A DNA stretch of 64,000 bases from CBDFGN01 sp965247065 (GCA_965247065.1 CBDFGN010000006.1:2232001-2296000); one strand, 5' to 3'; counted from the first letter of the stretch, positions 17,416-26,150 are shown. The notes: generated by a model not told the origin, from the sequence alone. Translations and numbers: made by a program.

Positions 17416-18015
17416 CTACTTCTTTCGCTGACTAAGTGCACTGGCCACATCCTCCAGCGAAAAGCCCTTTTCTTCCAGTAAAACCAAGTAGTGATACATA
17501 AGATCCGCAGCCTCATTCAGAAACCGTTCCGAATCATTATCCTTGGCCTCAATGACCAGTTCAACCGCCTCTTCTCCTACTTTCTGAGCAATTTTATTTA
17601 TGCCCCTTGCAAAAAGGCGGTTTGTATAAGATCCCTCCACCGGATTTTCGCGTCGATCCTTAATTATTCCGGCTAATCCTGATATCACATCCATTGCGCT
17701 CTCCTTGTTCTCCTCGCCCCAGCATGTATCAGTTCCGGTATGGCAGGCCGGTCCTTCAGGGTTTACCCTGATCAGCAGAGTATCCAAATCACAATCGGAT
17801 TTGATGTCTACCACGTTCAAGTAATTGCCGCTGATCTCCCCCTTAGTCCATAACCTATTCTTGGAACGACTAAAAAACGTGACTTTTCCCTCTTTCTGGG
17901 TTTTTTCCAGAGCGCCCGCGTTCATGTAACCCAGCATCAGAACCTGCCGTGTCTTACTGTCCTGTATGATAGCCGGAATCAGACCTGATTGGCCCTTAGT
18001 GAAGTCGATATTCAT
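17416..18015 (-). CDS. hisIE: Bifunctional phosphoribosyl-AMP cyclohydrolase / phosphoribosyl-ATP pyrophosphatase
   Basis: A 199-residue fusion enzyme that removes pyrophosphate from phosphoribosyl-ATP and then opens the purine ring, the second and third steps of histidine synthesis. The HisI half (about residues 1-105) has the metal-site Asp cluster DCDLDTLLIRV and the Cys residues of GPACHTGTDTCW. The HisE half (about 110-199) has the acidic EEAVELVIEAKDND and YHYLVLLEEKG. Both sets look complete. It is the last his gene and is separated from hisF by 103 bases; all earlier his genes overlap or nearly touch, so this gap is the widest in the operon. Confidence 0.95.
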   Translation of the reverse strand: MNIDFTKGQSGLIPAIIQDSKTRQVLMLGYMNAGALEKTQKEGKVTFFSRSKNRLWTKGEISGNYLNVVDIKSDCDLDTLLIRVNPEGPACHTGTDTCWGEENKESAMDVISGLAGIIKDRRENPVEGSYTNRLFARGINKIAQKVGEEAVELVIEAKDNDSERFLNEAADLMYHYLVLLEEKGFSLEDVASALSQRKK

Positions 18016-18118
18016 ACAATTATAGATTAAGAATTATTATGAATTTTGAAATGTGAATTTTGACCTGCGAATTGGTGAACACCCAACTGCAATATGCGAA
18101 TATGCCATCTTCAAGTTC

Positions 18119-18895
18119 TTAATTTTCAACCTTTGGATTAGTCAATCGAATAGGAATTCCCTCGCTGTGTAATTTTGATTTAAGCTCCTCTATTCCGATC
18201 TCCCCGAAGTGAAATATTGAAGCCGCCAGGGCAGCATCCGCCTTTCCATCTTTGAAAGTGTCGGTAAAATGTTTCACCGCCCCGGCCCCACCTGAGGCTA
18301 TAACAGGGATCTTTACCAATTCGGACAGCCGTGCCAAAGCCTCATTCGCGAATCCGTTCTTGGTGCCGTCATGGTTCATCGATGTAAACAAAATCTCCCC
18401 AGCCCCCCTTAGCTCTACTTCCACAGCCCATTCAAATAGATCAGCTTCAGTTGGTATTCTACCGCCATTCAAATACACCTTCCATTCACCGTCAGATTTC
18501 CGGGCATCGATGGCAACAACAATACATTGGCTTCCAAACCGATCCACCAGCTCATCAATCAGGGACGGTCTTCTTACCGCCGCCGAATTCACAGATATTT
18601 TGTCGGCCCCGGACTTCAGCAATGTTGATACATCTTCAAGCGAGCTAATGCCTCCACCTACGGTGAAGGGAATATTCACATTTCGGGCTATCCTTTTGAC
18701 CAGCTCGGCCAAGGTCTTACGGTTCTCATGGGTCGCCGTAATGTCCAGAAACACCAATTCGTCCGCTCCTTGCTCCGCATAGGCCTGCCCCAACTCAACC
18801 GGGTCGCCGGCGTCGCGTAACTTGACAAAGTTTACACCTTTGACCGTACGACCATCTTTGATGTCCAGGCAAGGTATTATTCGCTTGGTTAGCAC
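18119..18895 (-). CDS. hisF: Imidazole glycerol phosphate synthase cyclase subunit
   Basis: A 258-residue TIM-barrel enzyme. With HisH, it converts PRFAR and ammonia into imidazole glycerol phosphate and AICAR. The N-terminal IIPCLDIKDGRTVKGVNF holds the first catalytic Asp and VVAIDARK the second; FTVGGGI and IASGGAG are the phosphate-binding turns. The length agrees with the family. It begins 10 bases after the hisA stop. Its partner hisH lies two genes upstream, with the homologous barrel hisA between them. Confidence 0.96.
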   Translation of the reverse strand: MLTKRIIPCLDIKDGRTVKGVNFVKLRDAGDPVELGQAYAEQGADELVFLDITATHENRKTLAELVKRIARNVNIPFTVGGGISSLEDVSTLLKSGADKISVNSAAVRRPSLIDELVDRFGSQCIVVAIDARKSDGEWKVYLNGGRIPTEADLFEWAVEVELRGAGEILFTSMNHDGTKNGFANEALARLSELVKIPVIASGGAGAVKHFTDTFKDGKADAALAASIFHFGEIGIEELKSKLHSEGIPIRLTNPKVEN

Positions 18896-18905
18896 GTTGT
18901 TTCCC

Positions 18906-19634
18906 TCATTGCATTGCCGACAACTTTCCCAGCTCCTCTAGTTTAATTTTGCCCTCATAGATGGCCTTGCCGACGATAACCCGTTTTACGCCGATCTCAT
19001 CCAGAGCTTCCAGGTCTGCTAAACTGGTAACTCCTCCGCTGGCGATCAAATCCAGGCCCGGGTATTTATCCAATACTATTTTGTATAGGTCAAAAGACGG
19101 CCCCTTCATAATTCCATCCTTGCTGATATCGGTGCAGATTACAGTCCTAATACGGTTTTCGATCCAGTTTCCAAGGAAATCAATCAAATCGACACCGGAG
19201 TCTTCAGTCCAACCCGCAATTGATATGGTGAGGTTACGAACATCAGCCCCTAAGATGATCCTATTTGATCCGTAGAGGTGAATCCATTCACTTACCAGTG
19301 CAGGATCCTTTATTGCTATGCTACCGGCAGTCACCTGACTGGCCCCGTATTCGAATGCATCACTGATCGCCCGGTTGGACTGAATTCCCCCGCCAAAATC
19401 GATTTTCAGGTCGGTTTCAGCGGCAATTCGAAAAAGGACCTCGATATTGACCGGATTCTTAGCCCGGACTCCATCCAAATCAACCAGGTGCAGTCTCTTC
19501 AAACCAGCATCCTGAAACGACCGGGCGATTTGCACAGGATCCTCGCTGTATACTTTTTGAGTGGAGAAATCGCCAAGGCTTAGTCGGACACATTTGCCAT
19601 CCATAATATCAATTGCGGGAATTACCTCGATCAT
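18906..19634 (-). CDS. hisA: Phosphoribosylformimino-5-aminoimidazole carboxamide ribotide isomerase
   Basis: A 242-residue TIM-barrel isomerase that opens the ribose ring of ProFAR. It starts MIEVIPAIDIMDGKCVRL, with the catalytic Asp of the first strand, and has FGGGIQSN and the second catalytic Asp region ICTDISKDGIMKGPS, followed by the phosphate loop IASGGVTSL. The length is normal. It overlaps the hisH stop by 4 bases, so the two are probably translationally coupled. Confidence 0.96.
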   Translation of the reverse strand: MIEVIPAIDIMDGKCVRLSLGDFSTQKVYSEDPVQIARSFQDAGLKRLHLVDLDGVRAKNPVNIEVLFRIAAETDLKIDFGGGIQSNRAISDAFEYGASQVTAGSIAIKDPALVSEWIHLYGSNRIILGADVRNLTISIAGWTEDSGVDLIDFLGNWIENRIRTVICTDISKDGIMKGPSFDLYKIVLDKYPGLDLIASGGVTSLADLEALDEIGVKRVIVGKAIYEGKIKLEELGKLSAMQ

Positions 19635-20218
19635 ATTTGTAAAAATTTTTCGATCATGGCGGATCCGCTTAATCCACTTTTCTCAGGGTGAAACTGGCAA
19701 GCATAAAAGTTGTCTTTTCTGATTCCAGCGCTAAACGGTAAGACATAGTCCGTAAGGGCAATAGTGAACTCATTTTCGGGAACATAATAACTGTGGACAA
19801 AATAGAAGTGGGCCCCGTCAAGATCCTGGAATAGGGTCCCCTCACCATTTCTAATGGAGTTCCATCCCATGTGGGGTACTTTCTCTCCATTTTCAGGGAT
19901 AAATTTTTGTACCGTTCCCGGGATGATACCCAAACAGGTGGTATCCCCTTCTTCGGAACGATCGCACATCAACTGCATCCCCAGGCAAATTCCCAGAAAG
20001 GGCTGGGTCAATTGCGGTATGATATTTTCAAGATTTGACTTGCGAAGATGCCGCATAGCACTTCCCGCTTCCCCCACTCCCGGAAAAATAACCTTGTCAG
20101 CTGACCGGATTGCCTCCGGGTCAGAGCTCAAAGCCGGCTCGACACCCAGTCGATTTAGAGCAAACCGGACTGACTGAATGTTACCGGCGCCGTAGTCTAT
20201 AAGAACTACTTTCATCAC
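19631..20218 (-). CDS. hisH: Imidazole glycerol phosphate synthase glutamine amidotransferase subunit
   Basis: A 195-residue class I amidotransferase that supplies ammonia from glutamine to HisF. The nucleophile Cys is in PFLGICLGMQLM and the His-Glu pair is in CQFHPEKSG near the C-terminus; the N-terminal IDYGAGNIQSV is the family start. Complete triad and length. It overlaps hisB by 4 bases and hisA by 4 bases. Confidence 0.96.
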   Translation of the reverse strand: MMKVVLIDYGAGNIQSVRFALNRLGVEPALSSDPEAIRSADKVIFPGVGEAGSAMRHLRKSNLENIIPQLTQPFLGICLGMQLMCDRSEEGDTTCLGIIPGTVQKFIPENGEKVPHMGWNSIRNGEGTLFQDLDGAHFYFVHSYYVPENEFTIALTDYVLPFSAGIRKDNFYACQFHPEKSGLSGSAMIEKFLQI

Positions 20219-21330
20219 AGAACTCCTTTAGTGGTTGGCAATTGGTCGCTTTCCAGATCCCTTTTCTTAGCCATCTTTAACGACTTGGCAAAGGCTTTAA
20301 AGATGGCTTCAATCTTATGGTGTTCATTAATTCCTTCGGCCTTTATATTCAGGTTACATTTAGCGTGATCCGTAAAGGATTTAAAGAAATGGTAGAACAT
20401 TTCGGTTGGCATTTTACCGATCATTTCGCGTTTGAATTCCACATTCCATTCGATCCAACTTCTCCCTCCAAAGTCAATGGCCACTTGGGCCAGTGCATCA
20501 TCCATAGGCAGACAATATCCATAACGTTCGATTCCTCGTTTGTCCCCTAATGCCGTTTCAAAAGCCTGGCCCAGAACAATCGCAGTATCCTCAATGGTAT
20601 GATGCTCATCAACGTCAAGATCCCCCTGGACCAACACTTTCAAGTCGCTCGAAGAATGCTTAGCCAACTGATCCAGCATGTGATCGAAAAATGGTATACC
20701 CGTATCAGTTTCGGACTGGCCATTACCGTCAAGGTTCAGCTCAACCTCAATTTTGGTTTCGTTGGTATTTCTTGCTATTTCCGCCTTTCTTGGACTTTCC
20801 CTTAAATAGTGGTATATCTTTGCCCAACTGGTGGTCTTCAAGCCCAAGGATGGTTTCAGTTCATCGGAAATACTGTGGGTTATCGGGCCTTCCAATATTA
20901 TGCCCTTAGCTCCCAGGTTCCGGGCCAGTTCGAGGTCGGTTATTCGATCGCCAATCACAAAGGAACTTCCCATATCATATTCCCCGTTAACATATTTCGC
21001 CAACATGCCCGTTCCGGGTTTGCGGTTGGGTGAATTGTCATCCGAATAATGGGAATCGATGTGAACATCTGAGAATTTTATACCTTCATTCTCTAGGGTC
21101 TTGAGAATTCTTTTATGGACTGGCCAAAAGCGATCCTCTGGAAAGTCATCGGTTCCTAAGCCATCTTGATTGGTAACCATTACCAGCTGAAAACCTAATT
21201 CACTGGCTATTCTTCCGAGGTTTTGAAAAACCCCGGGGTAGTATTCTATTTTATCGAGGCTGTCAACCCGCTCATCCTGGGGCTCAAGCACCAAAGTTCC
21301 ATCCCGGTCAATGAACAATACTTTTTTCAT
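20215..21330 (-). CDS. hisB: Bifunctional histidinol-phosphatase / imidazoleglycerol-phosphate dehydratase
   Basis: A 371-residue fusion that catalyses steps seven and nine of histidine synthesis. Residues 1 to about 165 are a HAD phosphatase with FIDRDGTLV (DxD), MVTNQDG and the conserved RKPGTGM. Residues of about 175-371 are the dehydratase with FFDHMLDQLAKHSS, DEHHTIEDTA and the C-terminal EGINEHHKIEAIFKAFAKSL, which hold its Mn ligands. The zinc-loop Cys residues of the enterobacterial phosphatase half are absent here (HYSDDNSPNRKPG in their place). It overlaps hisC by 4 bases at its start and hisH at its end. Confidence 0.95.
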   Translation of the reverse strand: MKKVLFIDRDGTLVLEPQDERVDSLDKIEYYPGVFQNLGRIASELGFQLVMVTNQDGLGTDDFPEDRFWPVHKRILKTLENEGIKFSDVHIDSHYSDDNSPNRKPGTGMLAKYVNGEYDMGSSFVIGDRITDLELARNLGAKGIILEGPITHSISDELKPSLGLKTTSWAKIYHYLRESPRKAEIARNTNETKIEVELNLDGNGQSETDTGIPFFDHMLDQLAKHSSSDLKVLVQGDLDVDEHHTIEDTAIVLGQAFETALGDKRGIERYGYCLPMDDALAQVAIDFGGRSWIEWNVEFKREMIGKMPTEMFYHFFKSFTDHAKCNLNIKAEGINEHHKIEAIFKAFAKSLKMAKKRDLESDQLPTTKGVL

Positions 21331-22364
21331 GTTCTATTTAGTTTCTTTAGCGCTTCGATAAGCTGCTGATTCTCCTGCTCGGTACCAACAGTGATCCTCA
21401 ACCACTGGCCGGATTGAAGATCACGGCTTCGATTGCGAACAATGATCTTATTTTGTCTCAAGTAGTCATAAATATTCAGGTCATTCTTGAATTTGACCAA
21501 CAAAAAATTTGCATCCGAAGGGCAAACCTTTCCGACAATATTCAGACTTAAGAGTTGAGCTTCAAGCCATTCCCGCTGATCCAGGATCTTGGAGACCCAT
21601 AGATCTTTGAGAGCTGTATCATCAAGAACCTCCAGAGCCTTTTTCTGAGTCAAAGAATTTATGTTATACGGAGGTTTTATGGTTCGCAAGATTTCCTGAA
21701 CCTCCGGCGAGGAAAAGGCCATACCCAATCGCAGCCCGGCCATACCCCAAACTTTGGAAAAGGTTTGAAGCACCACCAGGTTAGGGAAATCATGAATCCA
21801 AGGTAATATTGATCCTTGTTGTGAAAAGTCGACATATGCCTCATCAACGACTACAATTCCAGGGAAATGGCTTACCAACTGTTCCAGTATATCCCGGTCC
21901 ATTGAGTTCCCAGTGGGATTATTGGGGGAACAAATGAACAGCATTCGGGTGCCCAAATCCACTGCATCCAGCACCTTTTGCGTTTCGGGCTGAAAGGAGT
22001 CGTCAAGGGGTACTTGAATCAGTTTAACCTGATTTATGTCTGCACTTACCCGATACATACCATACGTCGGGGGCATCTCAATGGCGTTATGGATGCCGGG
22101 CTGGCAGAAGGCCCGAATCAACAGATCGATAGCTTCATCACTTCCGTTGCCAAGGAAAATGTTGACTAACCCAACTCCTTTAACAGCCGCAATCTTCTCT
22201 TTAAGCTGGGCCTGTTTCGGATCCGGGTATCGGTTTAGACCTGTATCAAACGGATTTTCGTTGGCATCCAAGAGCACGCATCCGATGTCCATAAATTCAT
22301 CTCGGGCGGATGAATATGGTTCGAGATTTTTGATATTCTCTCTTACTAACGAAGCGGGATCCAT
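21327..22364 (-). CDS. hisC: Histidinol-phosphate aminotransferase
   Basis: A 345-residue PLP-dependent class II aminotransferase that makes histidinol phosphate from imidazole acetol phosphate. The N-terminal LDANENPFD, the GNGSDEAIDLL turn, ICSPNNPTGN, VVDEAYVDFS with the cofactor Asp, the Schiff-base Lys in LQTFSKVWGMAGLRLG and the C-terminal Arg in WLRITVGT are all present. The length matches the family. It shares one base with hisD (22364), which indicates coupling. Confidence 0.95.
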   Translation of the reverse strand: MDPASLVRENIKNLEPYSSARDEFMDIGCVLLDANENPFDTGLNRYPDPKQAQLKEKIAAVKGVGLVNIFLGNGSDEAIDLLIRAFCQPGIHNAIEMPPTYGMYRVSADINQVKLIQVPLDDSFQPETQKVLDAVDLGTRMLFICSPNNPTGNSMDRDILEQLVSHFPGIVVVDEAYVDFSQQGSILPWIHDFPNLVVLQTFSKVWGMAGLRLGMAFSSPEVQEILRTIKPPYNINSLTQKKALEVLDDTALKDLWVSKILDQREWLEAQLLSLNIVGKVCPSDANFLLVKFKNDLNIYDYLRQNKIIVRNRSRDLQSGQWLRITVGTEQENQQLIEALKKLNRT

Positions 22365-23647
22365 TACTTAGAACTGTTAATCCTTACTGATACTGCTCTT
22401 CCATGACCTTCAAGTTCTTCAGCTCTAGCCAGAGTTTCTATCGCTGGTCCCAACTGGGCTAAACCTTGGCGACTGATCTTCTGATAGGTTATTTTCTTAA
22501 CAAAGGAATCTAAAGATACCCCGCTATAGCACCGGGCAAAACCGTTAGTTGGCAAAGTATGATTTGTACCAGAAGCATAGTCCCCGGCACTTTCGGGAGT
22601 ATAATTTCCCAAAAAAACGGTACCAGCGTTTTGAACCTGATCGATAAAGAATTCCTCATCTTCAGCATTGACAATTAGATGCTCCGGACCATATTGGTTG
22701 ATCACAGCCAGAGCTTCCGATTTGTTCGGAACCATAATCAATTTTGAATTCTCCAACGCACGGGACGCTATTTCCCGTCTGGGCAAATCTTTCAGTTGTC
22801 CTTCGACCTCTTGGGCCACTTGCTCAATCAATCCCTCTTCCCAGGTGACAAACAAGGCTTGGCTATCAGCACCATGTTCCGCTTGGGACAACAAATCGGC
22901 GGCCACAAAAATCGGATTGGCCGATTTGTCTCCCACAACCATCACCTCCGATGGTCCAGCTGGCAAGTCTATCGCTGTATCCTCGGCTTGAGCTTTTCTC
23001 TTGGCCGCGGTAACATATTGATTGCCTGGGCCGAAGATCTTATCTACCCTTGGAATTGATTCAGTACCAATTGCCATGGCCGCAATAGCCTGAATTCCCC
23101 CCACTTTGAAAATCGTGGAAACTCCAATCAGCCGTGCAGCATATAAAATAGCCGGATGGATATTGCCACGCTGGTCCGGTGGACTGGTCAAAAATACCTT
23201 CTGGCAACCCGCAATTTGAGCCGGAACACCAAGCATAAGAACCGTTGAGAACAAAGGAGCTGCTCTTCCCGGGATATAAAGCCCTACTTTCTCTATAGGA
23301 ACGCTCTGCCTCCAGCACTGAACCCCAGGAGTAGTTTCGATTACCATTTTAGGCATCTTCTGGGCCCTGTGGAATTTTTCAATGTTCCGGAAAGCAACGT
23401 CCATTGCGTCTTTCAGTTCCCGGTCAAGTTTGTCCGAAGATTCCTGAATCTCCGTCTGACCGACCCGGAAGTCCTGGATATCTGTATTATCAAATTGTCT
23501 GGTACAAGCCCGGACTGCGGCATCTCCCTTATCCCGAACCCATTCGAAAACTTCATTTACGGTGGAATTCAGGTGATCCAAGTCGATCTGGGGCCGGGAT
23601 AGGGCCTGGGACAAAATGTGGGGATCAGGATTTCTTAAGATTTCCAT
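22364..23647 (-). CDS. hisD: Histidinol dehydrogenase
   Basis: A 427-residue NAD-dependent zinc enzyme for the last two oxidations of histidinol to histidine. The body shows GLYIPGRAAPLFSTVLML, GPGNQYVTAAKR, DLPAGPSEVMVV, the zinc ligands in LLSQAEHGADSQ, the catalytic Glu-His in YGPEHLIV, and TNHTLPTNGFAR. The frame begins at ATG 23647 and ends on the first base of hisC. The length and motif set are complete. Confidence 0.96.
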   Translation of the reverse strand: MEILRNPDPHILSQALSRPQIDLDHLNSTVNEVFEWVRDKGDAAVRACTRQFDNTDIQDFRVGQTEIQESSDKLDRELKDAMDVAFRNIEKFHRAQKMPKMVIETTPGVQCWRQSVPIEKVGLYIPGRAAPLFSTVLMLGVPAQIAGCQKVFLTSPPDQRGNIHPAILYAARLIGVSTIFKVGGIQAIAAMAIGTESIPRVDKIFGPGNQYVTAAKRKAQAEDTAIDLPAGPSEVMVVGDKSANPIFVAADLLSQAEHGADSQALFVTWEEGLIEQVAQEVEGQLKDLPRREIASRALENSKLIMVPNKSEALAVINQYGPEHLIVNAEDEEFFIDQVQNAGTVFLGNYTPESAGDYASGTNHTLPTNGFARCYSGVSLDSFVKKITYQKISRQGLAQLGPAIETLARAEELEGHGRAVSVRINSSK

Positions 23648-24504
23648 TATATAACCATTTTTTCGATAGGCACGATAAGAATACCCTCAGCGCCCAGATC
23701 CTTCAGCTGATCTATGATTTCCCAAAAGTCATTTTCGTTTATCACAGAATGCACTGAACTCCAACCTATGTCAGCCAGTGGCATTACTGTCGGACTTTTC
23801 ATTCCAGGCAGGATCCGGCAAATTTCATGCAGTTGGTCGTTAGGCGCGTTTAAAAGTACATACTTATTGTTCTTGGAGGCCAAAACTGCTTTGATTCGAA
23901 ACTCCAACTTTCTTAGGATAACGTTGAGCTCAGGATCCATTTCCGAACGGCCCACCAGGCATGCTTCAGATTCCAACACAGTCTCTACTTCTTCCAATCC
24001 GTTCTGGAATAAAGTGCTGCCAGAGCTAACCAAATCACAAATCCCATCAGCAAGGCCGATATTAGGCGCGATCTCCACTGAACCTGATATTTCGTGGATT
24101 TCGGAATCCAGCTTATGCTCGAAAAGAAACCAAGACAGTGTATTGGGATAGCTGGTGGCCAGTTTCTTTCCGTGAAAGAATTGCAGACCAGGATAGTCCT
24201 GATTCTTTGGGATGGCCAGAGCCAAACGACATTTGGCAAACCCCAGCCTCCGGATCACCCCTATGTCCTTCTTTTTTTCCTTGAGCAGATTTTCGCCAAT
24301 AATGGCCACATCCGCAACCCGGTCCTCCACGTATTGTGGTATGTCTGAATTCCTCAAATAAAGGATCTCTATGGGAAAATTGCTTGCGTTTGCCTTCAAT
24401 TGGTCTTGTCCATTCTCAATCGCGATACCACACTCTTTTAGCAGTTCGAGAGAATCCTGATGCAGACGGCCTGCTTTTTGAATAGCAATTTTTAGCTTTT
24501 TCAA
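23647..24504 (-). CDS. hisG: ATP phosphoribosyltransferase, long form
   Basis: First enzyme of the pathway, condensing ATP with PRPP. The start is TTG at 24504, which gives MKKLKIAIQKAGRLH, the usual family beginning; the frame is open to TTG 24525, and no ATG is available. The catalytic half ends near SGSTLFQNGLEEVETV, with the PRPP loop VSSGSTL. The C-terminal third (about 205-285, LPGMKSPTVMPLAD and GAEGILIVPIEKM) is the regulatory ACT-like domain of the long form, so no HisZ is needed and feedback inhibition by histidine is expected. It is the first structural gene, 30 bases after the attenuator hairpin. Confidence 0.94.
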   Translation of the reverse strand: MKKLKIAIQKAGRLHQDSLELLKECGIAIENGQDQLKANASNFPIEILYLRNSDIPQYVEDRVADVAIIGENLLKEKKKDIGVIRRLGFAKCRLALAIPKNQDYPGLQFFHGKKLATSYPNTLSWFLFEHKLDSEIHEISGSVEIAPNIGLADGICDLVSSGSTLFQNGLEEVETVLESEACLVGRSEMDPELNVILRKLEFRIKAVLASKNNKYVLLNAPNDQLHEICRILPGMKSPTVMPLADIGWSSVHSVINENDFWEIIDQLKDLGAEGILIVPIEKMVI

Positions 24505-24534
24505 AACTTTTGTTTTTTTAATCAATCTTTAGTC

Positions 24535-24564
24535 AAAAAAAAAAGCCCGCTATCAGGCGGGCTT
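24535..24564 (-). terminator. Attenuator terminator upstream of hisG
   Basis: On the minus strand the transcript forms an 8-bp stem, aagcccgc with gcgggctt (24557-24564 and 24543-24550), with a 6-base loop, followed by ten U residues (24535-24544). It lies between the leader peptide stop and hisG, the position expected of an attenuator. The 3' face of the loop and stem (cgcctgat, 24552-24559) can instead pair with atcaggtg (24599-24606) at the end of the leader gene. Confidence 0.85.
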
Positions 24565-24597
24565 CAATTCCTTGAGGTATTGACATATCACATCACC

Positions 24598-24651
24598 TCA
24601 CCTGATCTTGGTGTTACCAGCAAAATGATGATGATGTATATTCTGAATCAT
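24598..24651 (-). CDS. hisL: Histidine operon leader peptide (His-rich)
   Basis: A 17-codon frame from ATG 24651 to TGA at 24598-24600 reads MIQNIHHHHFAGNTKIR. Four consecutive His codons lie at 24625-24636. Its 3' end overlaps the antiterminator segment. A stalled ribosome at the His codons leaves that segment free to pair with the terminator, allowing transcription into hisG; a ribosome that reaches the stop codon covers it, and the terminator forms. Classical leaders such as that of enterobacteria use the same logic with seven His codons, but with different sequence. Confidence 0.88.
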   Translation of the reverse strand: MIQNIHHHHFAGNTKIR

Positions 24652-24667
24652 GTTCAAATGTCAGGCT

Positions 24668-24698
24668 CAAAGTACCATAATAAAAATTTAAAAAGCAA
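24668..24698 (-). promoter_or_regulatory. Candidate promoter for the his operon
   Basis: The minus strand has TTG (24696-24698) and gtactttg (24668-24675), an imperfect -33 and -7 pair with about 20 bases between. A start near 24661 would leave roughly 10 bases before the leader ATG. The -7 element deviates from TAnnTTTG by one base of spacing, so this is a weak call. From 24705 to 25055 nothing else was recognised. Confidence 0.35.
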
Positions 24699-25055
24699 CA
24701 GGCCCAAATTATTAGTTGGCAGGGCATTTATCTATTATCCATGGAATTTGCTCTCGACAGTCGAACAGTTCATGGAATTAGTGTTCGATATCGTTACACA
24801 ATTGTGAGCCTGTTTTAACACAAGAATTTGATTATCAATTAGTTGTAAATTATGGCACAGCTTCAGCAATATCTCATCGAAGTGCAGTCAAATGGTGAAG
24901 AAGCTTGACAAACAGACCCTTCTGCAGCTTATCCAGTTGCTCCTGCTGGTCGGAATACTGACTTTGATTCATCTGAGTTGAAGTTTTACCAAAACTTTAC
25001 TTTTTCCAACCGCCAACTTATCCTGTTATATTGGTAGGCAAAAACCCCAAATGGC

Positions 25056-25634
25056 ATGATCAAGATAGCAACGGTTTGCGGAAGTGTACGCGAGAACAAC
25101 TCAACCAACAAAGCTCTGAATTTGGTTCACGACGAAATCAGAAAGCATGCTGATATTGAATTAGAAATCATCAATGCGGCAAATTACCATTTGACCCTGC
25201 CTGGGGCCAACAATTCCGGGTCTGACTATAAAGAAATTGACAATGTAATCCGAGAAGCTACAGGAGTGATACTTGCGACCCCCGAGTATCACGGAAGTTA
25301 CAGCAGTGTGATGAAACTTATCATTGACAATCTGGGATATCCTTCATCTCTTGCCCGCAAACCAGTGGCCCTATTGGGTGTCGCGGCTGGTCAAATTGGA
25401 GCCATCAAAGCGCTTGAGCATCTCCGCAGTGTATGTTCGCATGTCGGATCGATAGTGCTACCCGGACCAGTCTCCATTCCGAATGTCCGCACCTCCTTTG
25501 ATGAAGATGGTAATTGCCTTGATCCAAAGATAGAGAAGAATGTAAGAGGGCTGGTTCTAAATCTAATGGATTACATTAAAACCAGCATTTGTCCCCCGCA
25601 CCCTCTTGAGGAAATGGTGAGAGAGCAGGCATGA
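25056..25634 (+). CDS. NADPH-dependent FMN reductase family protein
   Basis: A 192-residue flavodoxin-fold oxidoreductase. The FMN phosphate loop GSVRENNSTNKAL follows the first strand, VILATPEYHGSYSSVMKLIID is the conserved FMN and substrate motif, and GVAAGQIGAIKALEHLRSV the third. Relatives reduce FMN, quinones, azo dyes or metal oxyanions; the substrate is not determinable. ATG at 25056 is the first codon of the frame. It is read away from the his operon and is followed by a tiny membrane-protein ORF and a terminator. Confidence 0.88.
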   Translation: MIKIATVCGSVRENNSTNKALNLVHDEIRKHADIELEIINAANYHLTLPGANNSGSDYKEIDNVIREATGVILATPEYHGSYSSVMKLIIDNLGYPSSLARKPVALLGVAAGQIGAIKALEHLRSVCSHVGSIVLPGPVSIPNVRTSFDEDGNCLDPKIEKNVRGLVLNLMDYIKTSICPPHPLEEMVREQA

Positions 25635-25810
25635 GGGTTTCCCACACATAGTTAGAAATCCGAGGTTCGGATAGTTAAGACTGTTGCCCCAACCTCGCCG
25701 GTAGAACCAGGTTTTCTTCCACTCCAGGAAGAGTTGTGAAATTCACGCAAAATGGGGGATAACTTTTTGAAGATTCCGATGTTTATCTAATTGGAGCAGC
25801 TAAAAAATTG

Positions 25811-25936
25811 ATGAAAGAGATCCTACACCAGAGAATGCGCGATATCTTCGGTTCAAGAAAAGACTTTTCTACCTGGCAAATAGCTATTTTTTACACGTTA
25901 CTATTAAGTATAGCCTTGATGACTTTTTTGCCATAA
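25811..25936 (+). CDS. Small 41-residue single-pass membrane protein
   Basis: ATG 25811 opens a 41-codon frame with a basic N-terminus (MKEILHQRMRDIFGSRKDF), a Trp-Gln turn and one continuous hydrophobic helix (IAIFYTLLLSIALMTFLP) at the C-terminus. It ends 24 bases before a strong terminator hairpin, and its strand agrees with the FMN reductase gene. The topology, with positive N-terminal side, is typical of a real tiny inner-membrane protein. No family is recognised. Confidence 0.45.
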   Translation: MKEILHQRMRDIFGSRKDFSTWQIAIFYTLLLSIALMTFLP

Positions 25937-25960
25937 CACAGCATTGCCTAATGGGTAGCA

Positions 25961-25990
25961 AGCTCTTCCAACATTGGAAGAGCTTTTTTT
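25961..25990 (+). terminator. Rho-independent terminator
   Basis: agctcttcc (25961-25969) and ggaagagct (25976-25984) form a perfect 9-bp stem with a 6-base loop, followed by seven T. It closes the short plus-strand unit of the FMN reductase and the tiny membrane protein. Confidence 0.85.
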
Positions 25991-26150
25991 GTACTAACAC
26001 TAATTCCTCAGTCAGTGTTTTGAGATTCCTTTTTGCAAACCCCTCTCTGCCTCCTTAATTAGGAACTTCGATTGCGTGGGTTGTTCTTCCTCATCAAGAA
26101 TAAACGCTTCCTCTTACTTATCCGAATTTCAGCGTCGATCTCCACGTGAG

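Noticed and set aside
18016..18118. Possible internal promoter between hisF and hisIE
   Set aside because: AT-rich but without a clear TAnnTTTG on the minus strand with spaced TTTG; treated as an ordinary gap.
24580..24807. 75-codon plus-strand ORF over the his leader
   Set aside because: It is the antisense of the His-leader and terminator; composition is not protein-like and it conflicts with the leader model.
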